Source: Pseudomonas fluorescens NCIMB 11764
GTDB lineage: Bacteria > Pseudomonadota > Gammaproteobacteria > Pseudomonadales > Pseudomonadaceae
Assembly (NCBI RefSeq): GCF_000293885.2
Contig: NZ_CP010945.1
Span: 6,778,001-6,842,000, forward strand
DNA length: 64,000 nucleotides
Direction: 5' to 3'
Made by a program: the position numbers and the translations under genes. The notes below the pieces were generated by a model. It worked only from the letters and a program-made list of their open reading frames with translations. It searched no databases and was not told the DNA's origin. This document shows, piece after piece, positions 17,572-25,482 of the stretch (the first letter of the stretch is position 1; each line of letters starts with the position of its first letter).

Positions 17572-18063
17572 TTAAATGCGGGGGACAGCATCGAAAATCA
17601 CAGTAGGACTAACGGTGTACAGGCCGTTCTGGTCGGCAGCCGGTTTGGCGGCGGATATACGCAGTTCCGCGCGCATGCCGCCATTGGATTCGGCGTCACC
17701 TACCACCTCCTGAGTGGTACCGGTCAATACTTTTCCATTGAAGGTGTAAGTCAGGGGAATGTTTTTCGCCGTATTACCGTTGAACAAGGGTTGCGGGCCG
17801 CCTTCGACGTAAGCGTTCACCGAACCTTCGGTGTGTTTGATATCGTACATGCCAACCACGTCTGTCAGGGTTCCGTCAAGGACGCGGTATTGCATTCTCT
17901 CGTCTTTACCAAAGTCCGGGTTTACAGGCTGGGCATAAAAGATCGAGCTCGGGATTTCCGCGGTAATGTTGATCGAGGAGCGCGATTCTTCCGCAGCGAA
18001 CGCCATCGAAGAACTCAGGGCCAGGAGGGTCATCGGAACGGCGATTGCAAACTTCTTGAACAT
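17572..18063 (-). CDS. CS1-type fimbrial major subunit, first pilin
   Basis: A 163-residue pilin, the probable shaft subunit, since it is first in the operon and nearest the promoter. The signal peptide MFKKFAIAVPMTLLALSSSM..AFA precedes the mature start SSINITAEIPSSIFYAQPVN, the donor-strand pattern of the CfaB/CblA family. ACAGG lies about 11 bases before the chosen ATG. The 103-base gap to the usher may allow higher expression of this gene, but I see no strong stem-loop there. Confidence 0.87.
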   Translation of the reverse strand: MFKKFAIAVPMTLLALSSSMAFAAEESRSSINITAEIPSSIFYAQPVNPDFGKDERMQYRVLDGTLTDVVGMYDIKHTEGSVNAYVEGGPQPLFNGNTAKNIPLTYTFNGKVLTGTTQEVVGDAESNGGMRAELRISAAKPAADQNGLYTVSPTVIFDAVPRI

Positions 18064-18525
18064 TGTTGAGTACCTGTCTTTTTCAAAGTGATTGATCCGT
18101 GGAAAGCGTGAGCGATGCAAATAGCGGACTTAGATAGTGGCAATTTGGCTCAACTTTCAACGCAGAGAATGATCGACCAATTTTCGTAGAAAGTAAGTAC
18201 GAAACTTCCGAAGAACATGTAGTCACAACAGCCCATAGCAAGAAAGAAAAAACCTGAAATTCAATAATTAATCCGTTAACCCGACAGAAACATACTACAA
18301 ACAGTTTTAATAAAAAAAGCATACAGACAAATAGAAACAAATGTTCTGTGAGAAAAATACTACTCAGGCGTAACTATTAAAAATTCCCGCTGTTAGTTGC
18401 GCACAATTAGATCAACCACTCTAAAACAGCAAGCCACAAAACGGCGTTTTCCCACCCCTGTACTGAAGTCCGCCCTACGTCCTTCGGCGACGACCGTTGG
18501 TCCTGTTCGCTTGCCTTGCCATTAC
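18064..18525. promoter_or_regulatory. AT-rich divergent intergenic region upstream of the class 5 pilus operon
   Basis: About 460 bases that are clearly poorer in GC than the surroundings, most strongly between roughly 18130 and 18420, with runs such as TTTAATAAAAAAAGC. No gene is supported. Such stretches ahead of pilus operons are common targets of H-NS-like silencers (MvaT/MvaU in Pseudomonas). The composition is seen; silencing is inferred. The pilus promoter should lie here, but I cannot name its -35/-10. Confidence 0.5.
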
Positions 18526-18545
18526 GATATATCTTAAGTTGTATC
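18526..18545. promoter_or_regulatory. Candidate PadR-type operator
   Basis: Imperfect 20-bp dyad GATATATCTTAAGTTGTATC centred on CTTAAG, 16 of 20 positions symmetric, ending 24 bases before the PadR gene start. Position and symmetry suit autoregulation by the PadR-type protein. Confidence 0.4.
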
Positions 18546-18569
18546 TAAACACGCCAGAGACAAGGAAAA

Positions 18570-19145
18570 ATGAGAGACCATCATTCCCCCCACCGCGAAC
18601 ACGGTGACGGCCGCGACGGCTTCGAGAAACGCCCCGGTCGCGAGCGTGGCGGCCGAGGCCCCCGGGTGTTTGCCCCCGGCGATCTGAAATTGCTGCTGCT
18701 CGCGCTCATCGCCGAACGGCCCTGCCACGGCTATGACTTGATCCGTCAGATCGAAGGTATGTTCGACGGTGCCTACAGCCCCAGCCCCGGCGTGATCTAC
18801 CCGACCCTGACCTTCCTGGAAGAAAGCGAAATGATCCAGGGCGACGCCGAAGGCGGGAAAAAACGCTACAGCGTGACCGAGACCGGACGTCTGTCTTTAA
18901 GTGAGCAAGCGGTTGCACTGGACGGGGTGCGCATGCGCATCGATGTCAGCAAGCGCTCGTTACGCGGCCATGACCGTCCGGCCGAAATTCACGAAGCGGT
19001 GCATAACCTGCGTCATGCGTTACAACTGCACCACGGTCGCTGGAGTCCCGAAGAAATCCTGCGGGTCGCCGCTTTGCTCAACGACACCGCCAAAGCCATC
19101 GTTGATGGTCCCTTGGTTCAATCCCCTGCGGAGAAAGCTGAATGA
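18570..19145 (+). CDS. PadR-family transcriptional regulator (YqjI-like)
   Basis: A 191-residue regulator. The N-terminus is histidine-rich (HHSPHREH within residues 4-11) and strongly charged to about residue 30. A PadR winged-helix domain follows from ~35 to 115: LKLLLLALIAERPCHGYDLI, then SPSPGVIYPTLTFLEE. The C-terminus is helical. This resembles E. coli YqjI, a metal-responsive PadR repressor whose His-rich tail precedes the DNA-binding domain and which controls the ferric reductase yqjH. Here the next gene is a YqjH-type protein overlapping by four bases (ATGA), in the same direction rather than divergent. A candidate operator dyad lies just upstream. Confidence 0.88.
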   Translation: MRDHHSPHREHGDGRDGFEKRPGRERGGRGPRVFAPGDLKLLLLALIAERPCHGYDLIRQIEGMFDGAYSPSPGVIYPTLTFLEESEMIQGDAEGGKKRYSVTETGRLSLSEQAVALDGVRMRIDVSKRSLRGHDRPAEIHEAVHNLRHALQLHHGRWSPEEILRVAALLNDTAKAIVDGPLVQSPAEKAE

Positions 19146-19927
19146 CTGAAGTGATCGAGCACACCATTCACCGCGTCATGCATGAAATCAAACGCCGCCG
19201 CCTGCAAGTCTTGCGCGTGGTTGACCTGACCCCGCGCATGCGCCGGATTACCCTGGGCGGCCCTGAACTGGCCGGCTTCATCAGCCTGGGCACAGACGAC
19301 CACGTCAAACTGCTGTTCCCGCAGAACGCGGCAGAACAAGCGGCGCTGGAAACCCTGGTTCTCGGTGCGGGCAAAGACAACGGGCCGATGCCGGCGATGC
19401 GCGACTACACCCCGCGGCGCTATGACCTGGACACGCTGGAACTGGACATCGACTTCGTCCTGCACGGCGACGGCCCTGCCTCGACCTGGGCCGAGCAGGC
19501 CAGGCCGGGGCAATTCCTGCACATCGGTGGACCACGGGGATCGATGATCGTACCGGACATGTTCGACAGCTATTTGCTGATCGGCGATGAGACGGCAATT
19601 CCCGCGATTGCGCGGCGTCTGGAGGGTTTGGCGGCCAATCGGCGAGCGCTGGTGATCATTGAGGTGGAGAACGGCGCGGAACAGCAAAAGCTCGAAAGCC
19701 CGGCGCAGGTCAATGTGATCTGGGTGTTGCGCGACGGTGGCAGGAACAATCTGCTGACCACGGTGAAGGAATTGCAGATACCCGCCGGCCATCTGTACAC
19801 GTGGGTGGCCACAGAGAGCAAAGTGTCACGGCAGATTCGTCGGGTATTGCTGGACGAGCACGGGCTGAACGATCAATTCCTCAAAGCCGTCGGCTATTGG
19901 CGGCTGGACGACAGCGACGAGGAGTAA
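19142..19927 (+). CDS. Siderophore-interacting protein / ferric-siderophore reductase (YqjH/ViuB family)
   Basis: A 261-residue cytoplasmic NAD(P)H-dependent flavoprotein that releases iron from ferric siderophores. The FAD-binding signature RDYTPRRYD is at about residues 87-95, preceded by the N-terminal barrel LTPRMRRITLGGPEL and followed by GPRGSM and the nucleotide-binding segment YLLIGDETAIPAIARRLE. It is translationally coupled to the PadR regulator gene, which supports iron- or metal-linked control. A single-gene function downstream of several siderophore systems is typical; no siderophore genes are nearby. Confidence 0.9.
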   Translation: MTEVIEHTIHRVMHEIKRRRLQVLRVVDLTPRMRRITLGGPELAGFISLGTDDHVKLLFPQNAAEQAALETLVLGAGKDNGPMPAMRDYTPRRYDLDTLELDIDFVLHGDGPASTWAEQARPGQFLHIGGPRGSMIVPDMFDSYLLIGDETAIPAIARRLEGLAANRRALVIIEVENGAEQQKLESPAQVNVIWVLRDGGRNNLLTTVKELQIPAGHLYTWVATESKVSRQIRRVLLDEHGLNDQFLKAVGYWRLDDSDEE

Positions 19928-19962
19928 CAACGCAGGTCAGGGTTGATCAGACGTCAGTGTGA

Positions 19963-20598
19963 TCAGCCTCGACGGCGATCCAACGCGATCACCACCAAGG
20001 CAATCAGCACAAACCCCGCCAACAATCCCCCGGCATTCACAAACACCTGTGGATAACCCAGCGTATCCACATCAATGAACGGGTATGGATAAGTCGCCAG
20101 CAGATGCCCGCGCAGCAGTGCATACGCGAAATACACCAACGGGTAAATCACCCACAGCGCGATGTGCCGCAGACGCAAGGTGCCTTTGGGCACGCACAAC
20201 CACCACCAGGCCAGAAACAGCAACGGCATGACATCGTGCAGCAGCTCATCGGCCAGCCATTGCCAGCCTTCGGGATGCCACAGATGGCGCAACAGGACGT
20301 TGTAGGCCAGGCCGACCACGGCGATGCTCACGGCAATCCCGCTGCTCACCCACGGTTGCAAAAACCAGCGCCGTGCAGCGGATTCGCGGGACGTCAGTGC
20401 GCAGGTCAGCACAGTGGCCACCAACGTATTGGTGAGCACAGTGAAATAGCTGAAAAAGCTCAGCAGCCCACCCAGCAAACTGGCGCCCAGGGCCCAGCGC
20501 GAATAGAAAATCAGGTACAGCTGAATGCTCAATCCTGCCCAGCCGAGCAGCACCGCCACCGCCACAAAACGACGCCTCGCGGCAGACTGGCTGACCAT
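19963..20598 (-). CDS. Pr6Pr-family integral membrane protein
   Basis: A 211-residue polytopic protein with about six hydrophobic helices, for example FVAVAVLLGWAGLSIQLYLI and WVIYPLVYFAYALLRG, and a short basic tail ending ALDRRRG. It matches the Pr6Pr (FAR-17a/AIG1-like) type of small bacterial membrane proteins of unknown role. The ATG chosen lies two bases after the stop of the VF530-type gene, so the two form an operon. No catalytic function can be assigned. Confidence 0.78.
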   Translation of the reverse strand: MVSQSAARRRFVAVAVLLGWAGLSIQLYLIFYSRWALGASLLGGLLSFFSYFTVLTNTLVATVLTCALTSRESAARRWFLQPWVSSGIAVSIAVVGLAYNVLLRHLWHPEGWQWLADELLHDVMPLLFLAWWWLCVPKGTLRLRHIALWVIYPLVYFAYALLRGHLLATYPYPFIDVDTLGYPQVFVNAGGLLAGFVLIALVVIALDRRRG

Positions 20599-20600
20599 GT

Positions 20601-20831
20601 TCAGAGCGGTCGCTTGGTGCGCATCAACTTCACATACAACCGCTCGACTTTTTCCCGCGCCCACGGGGTCTTGCGCAGGAACGTCAGGCTCGACTTGATG
20701 CTCGGATCACTCTTGAAGCAGCGGATATCGATGCGCTCGGCCAGCCCCGTCCATTCGTAATGTTCCACCAGAGTGTTCAGGATCTGCTCCAGCGTCACGC
20801 CGTGCAGCGGGTTGTTGTTCTGTTCGGTCAT
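20601..20831 (-). CDS. VF530-type DNA-binding domain protein
   Basis: A 76-residue protein matching the small VF530 family: [40 protein letters not shown], and a basic end [15 protein letters not shown]. The internal ATG is chosen because the family starts there and the upstream extension is low-complexity. Family members are annotated as DNA-binding from structure; the physiological role is not known. First gene of a two-gene operon with the membrane protein. Confidence 0.8.
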   Translation of the reverse strand: MTEQNNNPLHGVTLEQILNTLVEHYEWTGLAERIDIRCFKSDPSIKSSLTFLRKTPWAREKVERLYVKLMRTKRPL

Positions 20832-21116
20832 GCCGGGCCTTCGAGCGATGAATGAAATGCAAGGCGCGCACCTTATCCGAGGGGATGGTCCGGTGGAAGG
20901 GCTGTGCGTGCTATCTGTTAAATGTAGGTGAACTGCGACAGATCGCCCCGCGACACTGTTACCAAATCCGAAAGAATTCATGTCGGTAAAAGCGCTTTCT
21001 CTATTTGTAACAGAACATTATCCTTGCGCCCCGACAAGCTGAAACGATTCTTCCATTCGCTTCAATCCTGCTGTTCCCCGTTCACTCCCTAGAAAAAGAC
21101 CAAGAATTTCTTCTCT

Positions 21117-22499
21117 ATGCCTTATTTTCAATCTTCGCGAGACAGCGCTGTCTGCCTTGCTGTTGCCAGCCGAAAAGCCTTGAACCTGGTCGGCGGATTC
21201 ACCGCAATGGGTCTCGCCACCTGCGCTCAGGCTGCACCGGCCTTTGATAGCGAATCGCCTTGGATGCTCGGCGACTGGAACGGCACGCGCACCGAGCTTT
21301 CGGAAAAAGGCTACGACTTCAAAGTCGATTACACCGGCGAAATGGGCAGCAATCTGCACGGCGGCTACGACCACGATCGCACCGCACGCTACAGCGATCA
21401 GTTCGGCCTCGGCGCACACCTCGATCTGCAAAAGATCCTGGGCTGGGACGACGCTGAATTTCAGCTGACCATCACCGAGCGCAACGGCAACAACATCAGC
21501 AACGACCGCATCAACGATCCACGGGTCGGTGGTTTCACTTCCGCTCAGGAAGTCTGGGGCCGCGGGCAAACCTGGCGCCTGACGCAGATGTGGTATCAGC
21601 AGAAATTCTTCGACCGCAAGCTCGACATCAAGGTCGGCCGTTTCGGCGAAGGCGAAGACTTCAACAGCTTCCCCTGCGACTTCCAGAACCTGGCGTTCTG
21701 CGGCTCTCAGGTCGGCAACTGGGTCGGCGGCATCTGGTACAACTGGCCGGTCAGCCAATGGGCGATGCGGGTCAAATATCACCTGACGCCAGAGCTGTAC
21801 GCGCAAGTCGGCGCGTATGAGCAGAACCCGTCGAACCTGGATCGCGACAATGGTTTCAAGCTCAGCGGCAGCGGCACCCAGGGCGCGATCCTGCCGGTGG
21901 AACTGGTCTGGACACCCAAGCTCAACGGCCTGCCGGGGGAATACCGCGCCGGTTATTACTACAGCAACGCCAACGCCACCGACGCCTACAAGGACCGCAA
22001 TGGCCAGCCCGCCGCCCTGAGTGGCGAGGCCTACCGCAGCGCGTCCAGCAAGCACGGCGTGTGGCTCGGTGTGCAGCAGCAACTGACCAGCCGTGCCAGC
22101 GACCACTCCCGTGGCCTGAGCGTGTTCGCCAACGGCACGATGCACGACAAGAAGACCAACGCCATCGACAACTATGTGCAGGCGGGCGTCGTCTACAAAG
22201 GCTTGTTCGATGCACGGACCAAGGATGACATCGGTTTCGCGATGGCCCGGGTTCATGTCAATCCGGCGTACCGCAAGAACGCCGAGGCGAGCAATCAGGC
22301 CCGTGCAGTCTACGACTTCGACGACCCGTCCTTCCTGCCACCGCAAGACACCGAATACAGCGCCGAACTCTATTACGGCGTGCACGTCACGAACTGGCTG
22401 ACCGTGCGCCCGAACCTGCAATACATCCGCCACCCCGGTGGCGTGGACAAGGTCGATGACGCGCTGATTGGCGGGATCAAGGTCCAGTCGTCGTTCTAA
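21117..22499 (+). CDS. oprB: Carbohydrate-selective porin of the OprB family
   Basis: A 460-residue outer-membrane beta-barrel porin. The signal peptide ends near AQAAP (~41) and the mature protein begins SPWMLGDWNGTRTELSEKGY, the OprB family opening. Alternating amphipathic strands rich in Tyr/Trp/Gly follow, ending IGGIKVQSSF with a C-terminal Phe as the BAM signal. It precedes the PQQ glucose dehydrogenase by 112 bases, which fits sugar uptake feeding periplasmic oxidation. No clear Shine-Dalgarno is seen; an A-rich stretch AGAAAAAGACCAAGAA sits there instead and could be an imperfect Crc/Hfq site. Other OprB paralogues are usually present elsewhere, so the symbol is a family name. Confidence 0.88.
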   Translation: MPYFQSSRDSAVCLAVASRKALNLVGGFTAMGLATCAQAAPAFDSESPWMLGDWNGTRTELSEKGYDFKVDYTGEMGSNLHGGYDHDRTARYSDQFGLGAHLDLQKILGWDDAEFQLTITERNGNNISNDRINDPRVGGFTSAQEVWGRGQTWRLTQMWYQQKFFDRKLDIKVGRFGEGEDFNSFPCDFQNLAFCGSQVGNWVGGIWYNWPVSQWAMRVKYHLTPELYAQVGAYEQNPSNLDRDNGFKLSGSGTQGAILPVELVWTPKLNGLPGEYRAGYYYSNANATDAYKDRNGQPAALSGEAYRSASSKHGVWLGVQQQLTSRASDHSRGLSVFANGTMHDKKTNAIDNYVQAGVVYKGLFDARTKDDIGFAMARVHVNPAYRKNAEASNQARAVYDFDDPSFLPPQDTEYSAELYYGVHVTNWLTVRPNLQYIRHPGGVDKVDDALIGGIKVQSSF

Positions 22500-22611
22500 C
22501 CCACAGGGACTTGCATCAACGAACCCAATTGATATGAACCATGCCCGCGCCGGATCGTCATCTACAGTGAACTTGCGCGGGACTACTTGAAACGTCACGG
22601 AGAACCACACT

Positions 22612-25020
22612 ATGAGCACTGATGGTGCTTTGAGTCGAAGCCGTCTATTGCCGACCCTGCTCGGCATTCTGCTTCTGCTAATGGGCCTGGCCATGCTGGC
22701 CGGGGGGATCAAGCTGAGCATGCTCGGCGGCTCGCTGTATTACCTGCTGGCCGGTATCGGCCTGGCACTGACCGGCGTGCTGCTGATTCTGGCCCGCCGC
22801 GCCGCCCTCGGGCTTTACGCACTGGTGCTGTTCGCCAGCACCGTATGGGCCTTGTGGGAAGTCGGCCTGGACTGGTGGCAACTGGTGCCGCGCCTGGCGA
22901 TGTTGTTCGCGCTGGGTATTGTCATGCTGCTGCCGTGGTTCCGTCGTCCGCTGCTGCGCGAAGGCGAAGCGAAGACGGGCACTGGCGCGCTCAGCATCGC
23001 CGTGGTGCTCGCCGGTGTTGCCGCACTGGCCAGCCAGTTCACCAACCCCGGTGAAATCAAGGGCCAACTGGACCGCGACAGCGTCCCGGGCATGACCAAC
23101 ACCGCGCCAGCCATGCCGGATGGCGACTGGAACTCCTACGGCCGCAGTGCCCACGGTGATCGTTACTCGCCTCTGACACAGATCACTCCGCAGAACGTGA
23201 ACAAGCTCGTTCCGGCCTGGACCTACCGCACCGGCGACCTGCCGGGGCCGAACGATCCGGGTGAAACCACCGCCGAAAACACCCCGCTGAAAGTCAACGG
23301 CATGCTCTACGTGTGCACACCGCACAGCCAGGTGATCGCGCTGGACCCGGACACCGGCAAGGAAATCTGGCGTTTCGATCCGAAGCTTTCCACGCAGAAC
23401 GCGGCGAACTTCAAGGGTTGGGCGCACATGACCTGCCGTGGCGTGTCGTATCACGATGACGCCGTCTACGCTTCCGAGCAGAGCCCGACCGGCAGCGCCA
23501 GCGCTCCCGTCGCCAGCGTCTGCCCGCGCCGGATCTTCCTGCCGACCGCCGACACCCGTCTGATCGCCCTGAACGCCGACACCGGCAAGATGTGCGAAGA
23601 CTTCGGCAACAAAGGCCAGGTCGACCTGAGCGCCAACATCGGCGGCTTCAATGCCGGCGGTTACTACTCCACCTCGCCTCCAGCCGTCACCAAAGACCTG
23701 GTGGTGATTGGCGGCCACGTCACCGATAACGTTTCCACCGACGAGCCGAGCGGCGTGATCCGCGCGTTCGACGTGCACACCGGCAAACTGGTGTGGAACT
23801 GGGACAGCGGCAACCCGGACGACACCACGCCGATTGCCGAAGGCAAGGTCTACACCCGCAACTCGCCGAACATGTGGTCCATGTTCGCCGTCGACGAAAA
23901 ACTCGGCATGCTTTATCTGCCGATGGGTAACCAGACTCCGGACCAGTTCGGTGGTGCGCGCACCCCTGAATCGGAATTGCACGCCGCCGGCCTCACCGCC
24001 CTCGACATCGCAACCGGCCAGGTACGCTGGCACATGCAGTTCACCCACCATGACCTGTGGGACATGGACGTCGGTGGTCAGCCAACCCTGATGGACCTGA
24101 AAACCGCTGACGGCGTGAAGCCGGCGGTCCTCGCGTCCACCAAGCAAGGCAGCATCTACGTGCTGGATCGCAGCACTGGCCAACCGATCGTGCCGATCAA
24201 CGAAGTGCCGGTGCCTCAGGGCGCTGTCGAAGGTGATCACACGTCCCCGACCCAACCGAAATCCGACCTCAACCTGATGCCGCCGCCGCTGCAAGAGCGC
24301 GACATGTGGGGCGTCACCCCGTTCGACCAACTGATCTGCCGGATCGACTTCAAATCCATGCGCTACGACGGCCCGTTCACCCCGCCGTCGCTGCAGGGTT
24401 CGATCGTTTACCCAGGCAACTTCGGTGTGTTTGACTGGGGCGGTTTCTCGGTCGACCCGGTGCGTCAGATCGCTTTCGTGAACCCGAGCTACATGGCGTT
24501 CAAATCGAAAATGATCCCGGCCGCCGAAATCGCGGCCCAAGGCCCGCGCAAAAGCGAAACCGAAGGCGTGCAGCCGAACAAAGGCGCGCCGTACGGCGTG
24601 GTCCTCGAAGCACTGCTGTCGCCAATGGGCTTGCCGTGCCAGGCGCCGGCGTGGGGCTATGTGGCGGCGATCGATCTGACCACCGCCAAAGTCCTGTGGA
24701 AGCACAAGAACGGCACCGTGCGTGACAGCTCGCCGGTTCCGATCCCGCTGAGCATGGGCGTGCCTAGTCTGGGTGGCACCATCACCACGGGTGGTGGCGT
24801 TGGTTTCCTGAGCGGCACCCTCGACCAGTATCTGCGTGCCTACGACGTGAAAAATGGCAAACAGTTGTGGGAAGGTCGCCTGCCTGCAGGCGCGCAAACC
24901 ACGCCAATGACCTACACCGGCAAGGACGGCAAGCAATACGTGCTGGTCGTCGCGGGCGGTCACGGTTCGCTGGGCACCAAGCAAGGTGACTATGTGATTG
25001 CGTACAAACTGTCCGAGTAA
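22612..25020 (+). CDS. gcd: Membrane-bound PQQ-dependent glucose dehydrogenase
   Basis: Oxidises glucose to gluconate in the periplasm with PQQ and passes electrons to ubiquinone. It has 802 residues, the usual length. Five membrane helices occupy roughly residues 10-145. The eight-bladed PQQ propeller follows, with NSYGRSAHGDRYSPLTQITP, TPHSQVIALDPDTGKEIWRF, THHDLWDMDVGGQPTL and GGTITTGGGVGFLSGTLDQY. Start ATG has GGAG about 9-12 bases upstream. Downstream of the OprB porin gene and followed by a clear terminator. Product gluconate acidifies soil and can solubilise phosphate in Pseudomonas. Confidence 0.96.
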   Translation: MSTDGALSRSRLLPTLLGILLLLMGLAMLAGGIKLSMLGGSLYYLLAGIGLALTGVLLILARRAALGLYALVLFASTVWALWEVGLDWWQLVPRLAMLFALGIVMLLPWFRRPLLREGEAKTGTGALSIAVVLAGVAALASQFTNPGEIKGQLDRDSVPGMTNTAPAMPDGDWNSYGRSAHGDRYSPLTQITPQNVNKLVPAWTYRTGDLPGPNDPGETTAENTPLKVNGMLYVCTPHSQVIALDPDTGKEIWRFDPKLSTQNAANFKGWAHMTCRGVSYHDDAVYASEQSPTGSASAPVASVCPRRIFLPTADTRLIALNADTGKMCEDFGNKGQVDLSANIGGFNAGGYYSTSPPAVTKDLVVIGGHVTDNVSTDEPSGVIRAFDVHTGKLVWNWDSGNPDDTTPIAEGKVYTRNSPNMWSMFAVDEKLGMLYLPMGNQTPDQFGGARTPESELHAAGLTALDIATGQVRWHMQFTHHDLWDMDVGGQPTLMDLKTADGVKPAVLASTKQGSIYVLDRSTGQPIVPINEVPVPQGAVEGDHTSPTQPKSDLNLMPPPLQERDMWGVTPFDQLICRIDFKSMRYDGPFTPPSLQGSIVYPGNFGVFDWGGFSVDPVRQIAFVNPSYMAFKSKMIPAAEIAAQGPRKSETEGVQPNKGAPYGVVLEALLSPMGLPCQAPAWGYVAAIDLTTAKVLWKHKNGTVRDSSPVPIPLSMGVPSLGGTITTGGGVGFLSGTLDQYLRAYDVKNGKQLWEGRLPAGAQTTPMTYTGKDGKQYVLVVAGGHGSLGTKQGDYVIAYKLSE

Positions 25021-25040
25021 GTTTTAGCGGCGGTAAAAGG

Positions 25041-25073
25041 AAAGGCGACTCCTGTGAAGGGGTCGCCTTTTTT
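25041..25073 (+). terminator. Rho-independent terminator of gcd
   Basis: Stem AAAGGCGAC / GTCGCCTTT with a 12-base loop, followed by a T run, 20 bases after the gcd stop. Confidence 0.88.
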
Positions 25074-25120
25074 GTGGGTGAATGTACGCAATCCTTTGTA
25101 GGTTTTTAAATAGTGGGCAA

Positions 25121-25147
25121 CAAAAAACCCGCCTTGGCGGGTTTTTC
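25121..25147 (-). terminator. Rho-independent terminator after purL and the YqfO-like gene
   Basis: Stem AAAAACCCGCC / GGCGGGTTTTT with a two-base TT loop. The A/T arms on both sides allow termination in either direction, but it sits just beyond the minus-strand YqfO-like gene. Confidence 0.85.
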
Positions 25148-25165
25148 ATTACAGCGGCCAGGGGA

Positions 25166-25477
25166 TCAAAAATCCTCCAACCGCCACACTTCGTAAGCCG
25201 GTGTCTCGTAGGGATGGCTCTGTTTCAAAGCCGCCACCACCGCCCGGATCAACTCATCCGCCACCACCAGCTCAACTTTCCATTCCTCAACCTGTTCGAC
25301 CTGCCCCGCTTCGCCAATGAACGGCTGGCTGCCATCCAATGGGCGAAACTGACCCTGGCCCAACACTTGCCACGCGCAGTGATCGTAAGCCCCGATCCGT
25401 CCGCCACCGGCAGCGAATACGGAGCTTTTGACCCTTTCGACATGACTGTCGGGAACAAAAAAGCTGAGCTTGTACAC
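25166..25477 (-). CDS. YqfO/NIF3-C-terminal-like small protein
   Basis: A 103-residue protein with the pattern YKLSFFVPDSHVERVKSSVF, a central GGGRIGAYDHCAW and the ending SHPYETPAYEVW, as in stand-alone copies of the YqfO/CutA-like insertion domain of NIF3 proteins. Function is unknown; a ferredoxin-like fold and metal or small-ligand binding are possible. The GTG five bases after the purL stop is chosen because the family starts with this Tyr-Lys; a further GTG 18 bases earlier overlaps purL. Cotranscribed with purL. Confidence 0.82.
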   Translation of the reverse strand: MYKLSFFVPDSHVERVKSSVFAAGGGRIGAYDHCAWQVLGQGQFRPLDGSQPFIGEAGQVEQVEEWKVELVVADELIRAVVAALKQSHPYETPAYEVWRLEDF

Positions 25478-25482
25478 GGCGC

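Noticed and set aside
21018..22721. A 567-codon minus-strand frame opposite oprB
   Set aside because: The porin reading is clear with a signal peptide and C-terminal Phe; the antisense frame has no family pattern.
22678..24984. A 768-codon frame opposite gcd
   Set aside because: Same cause: an antisense shadow of a strongly supported gene.
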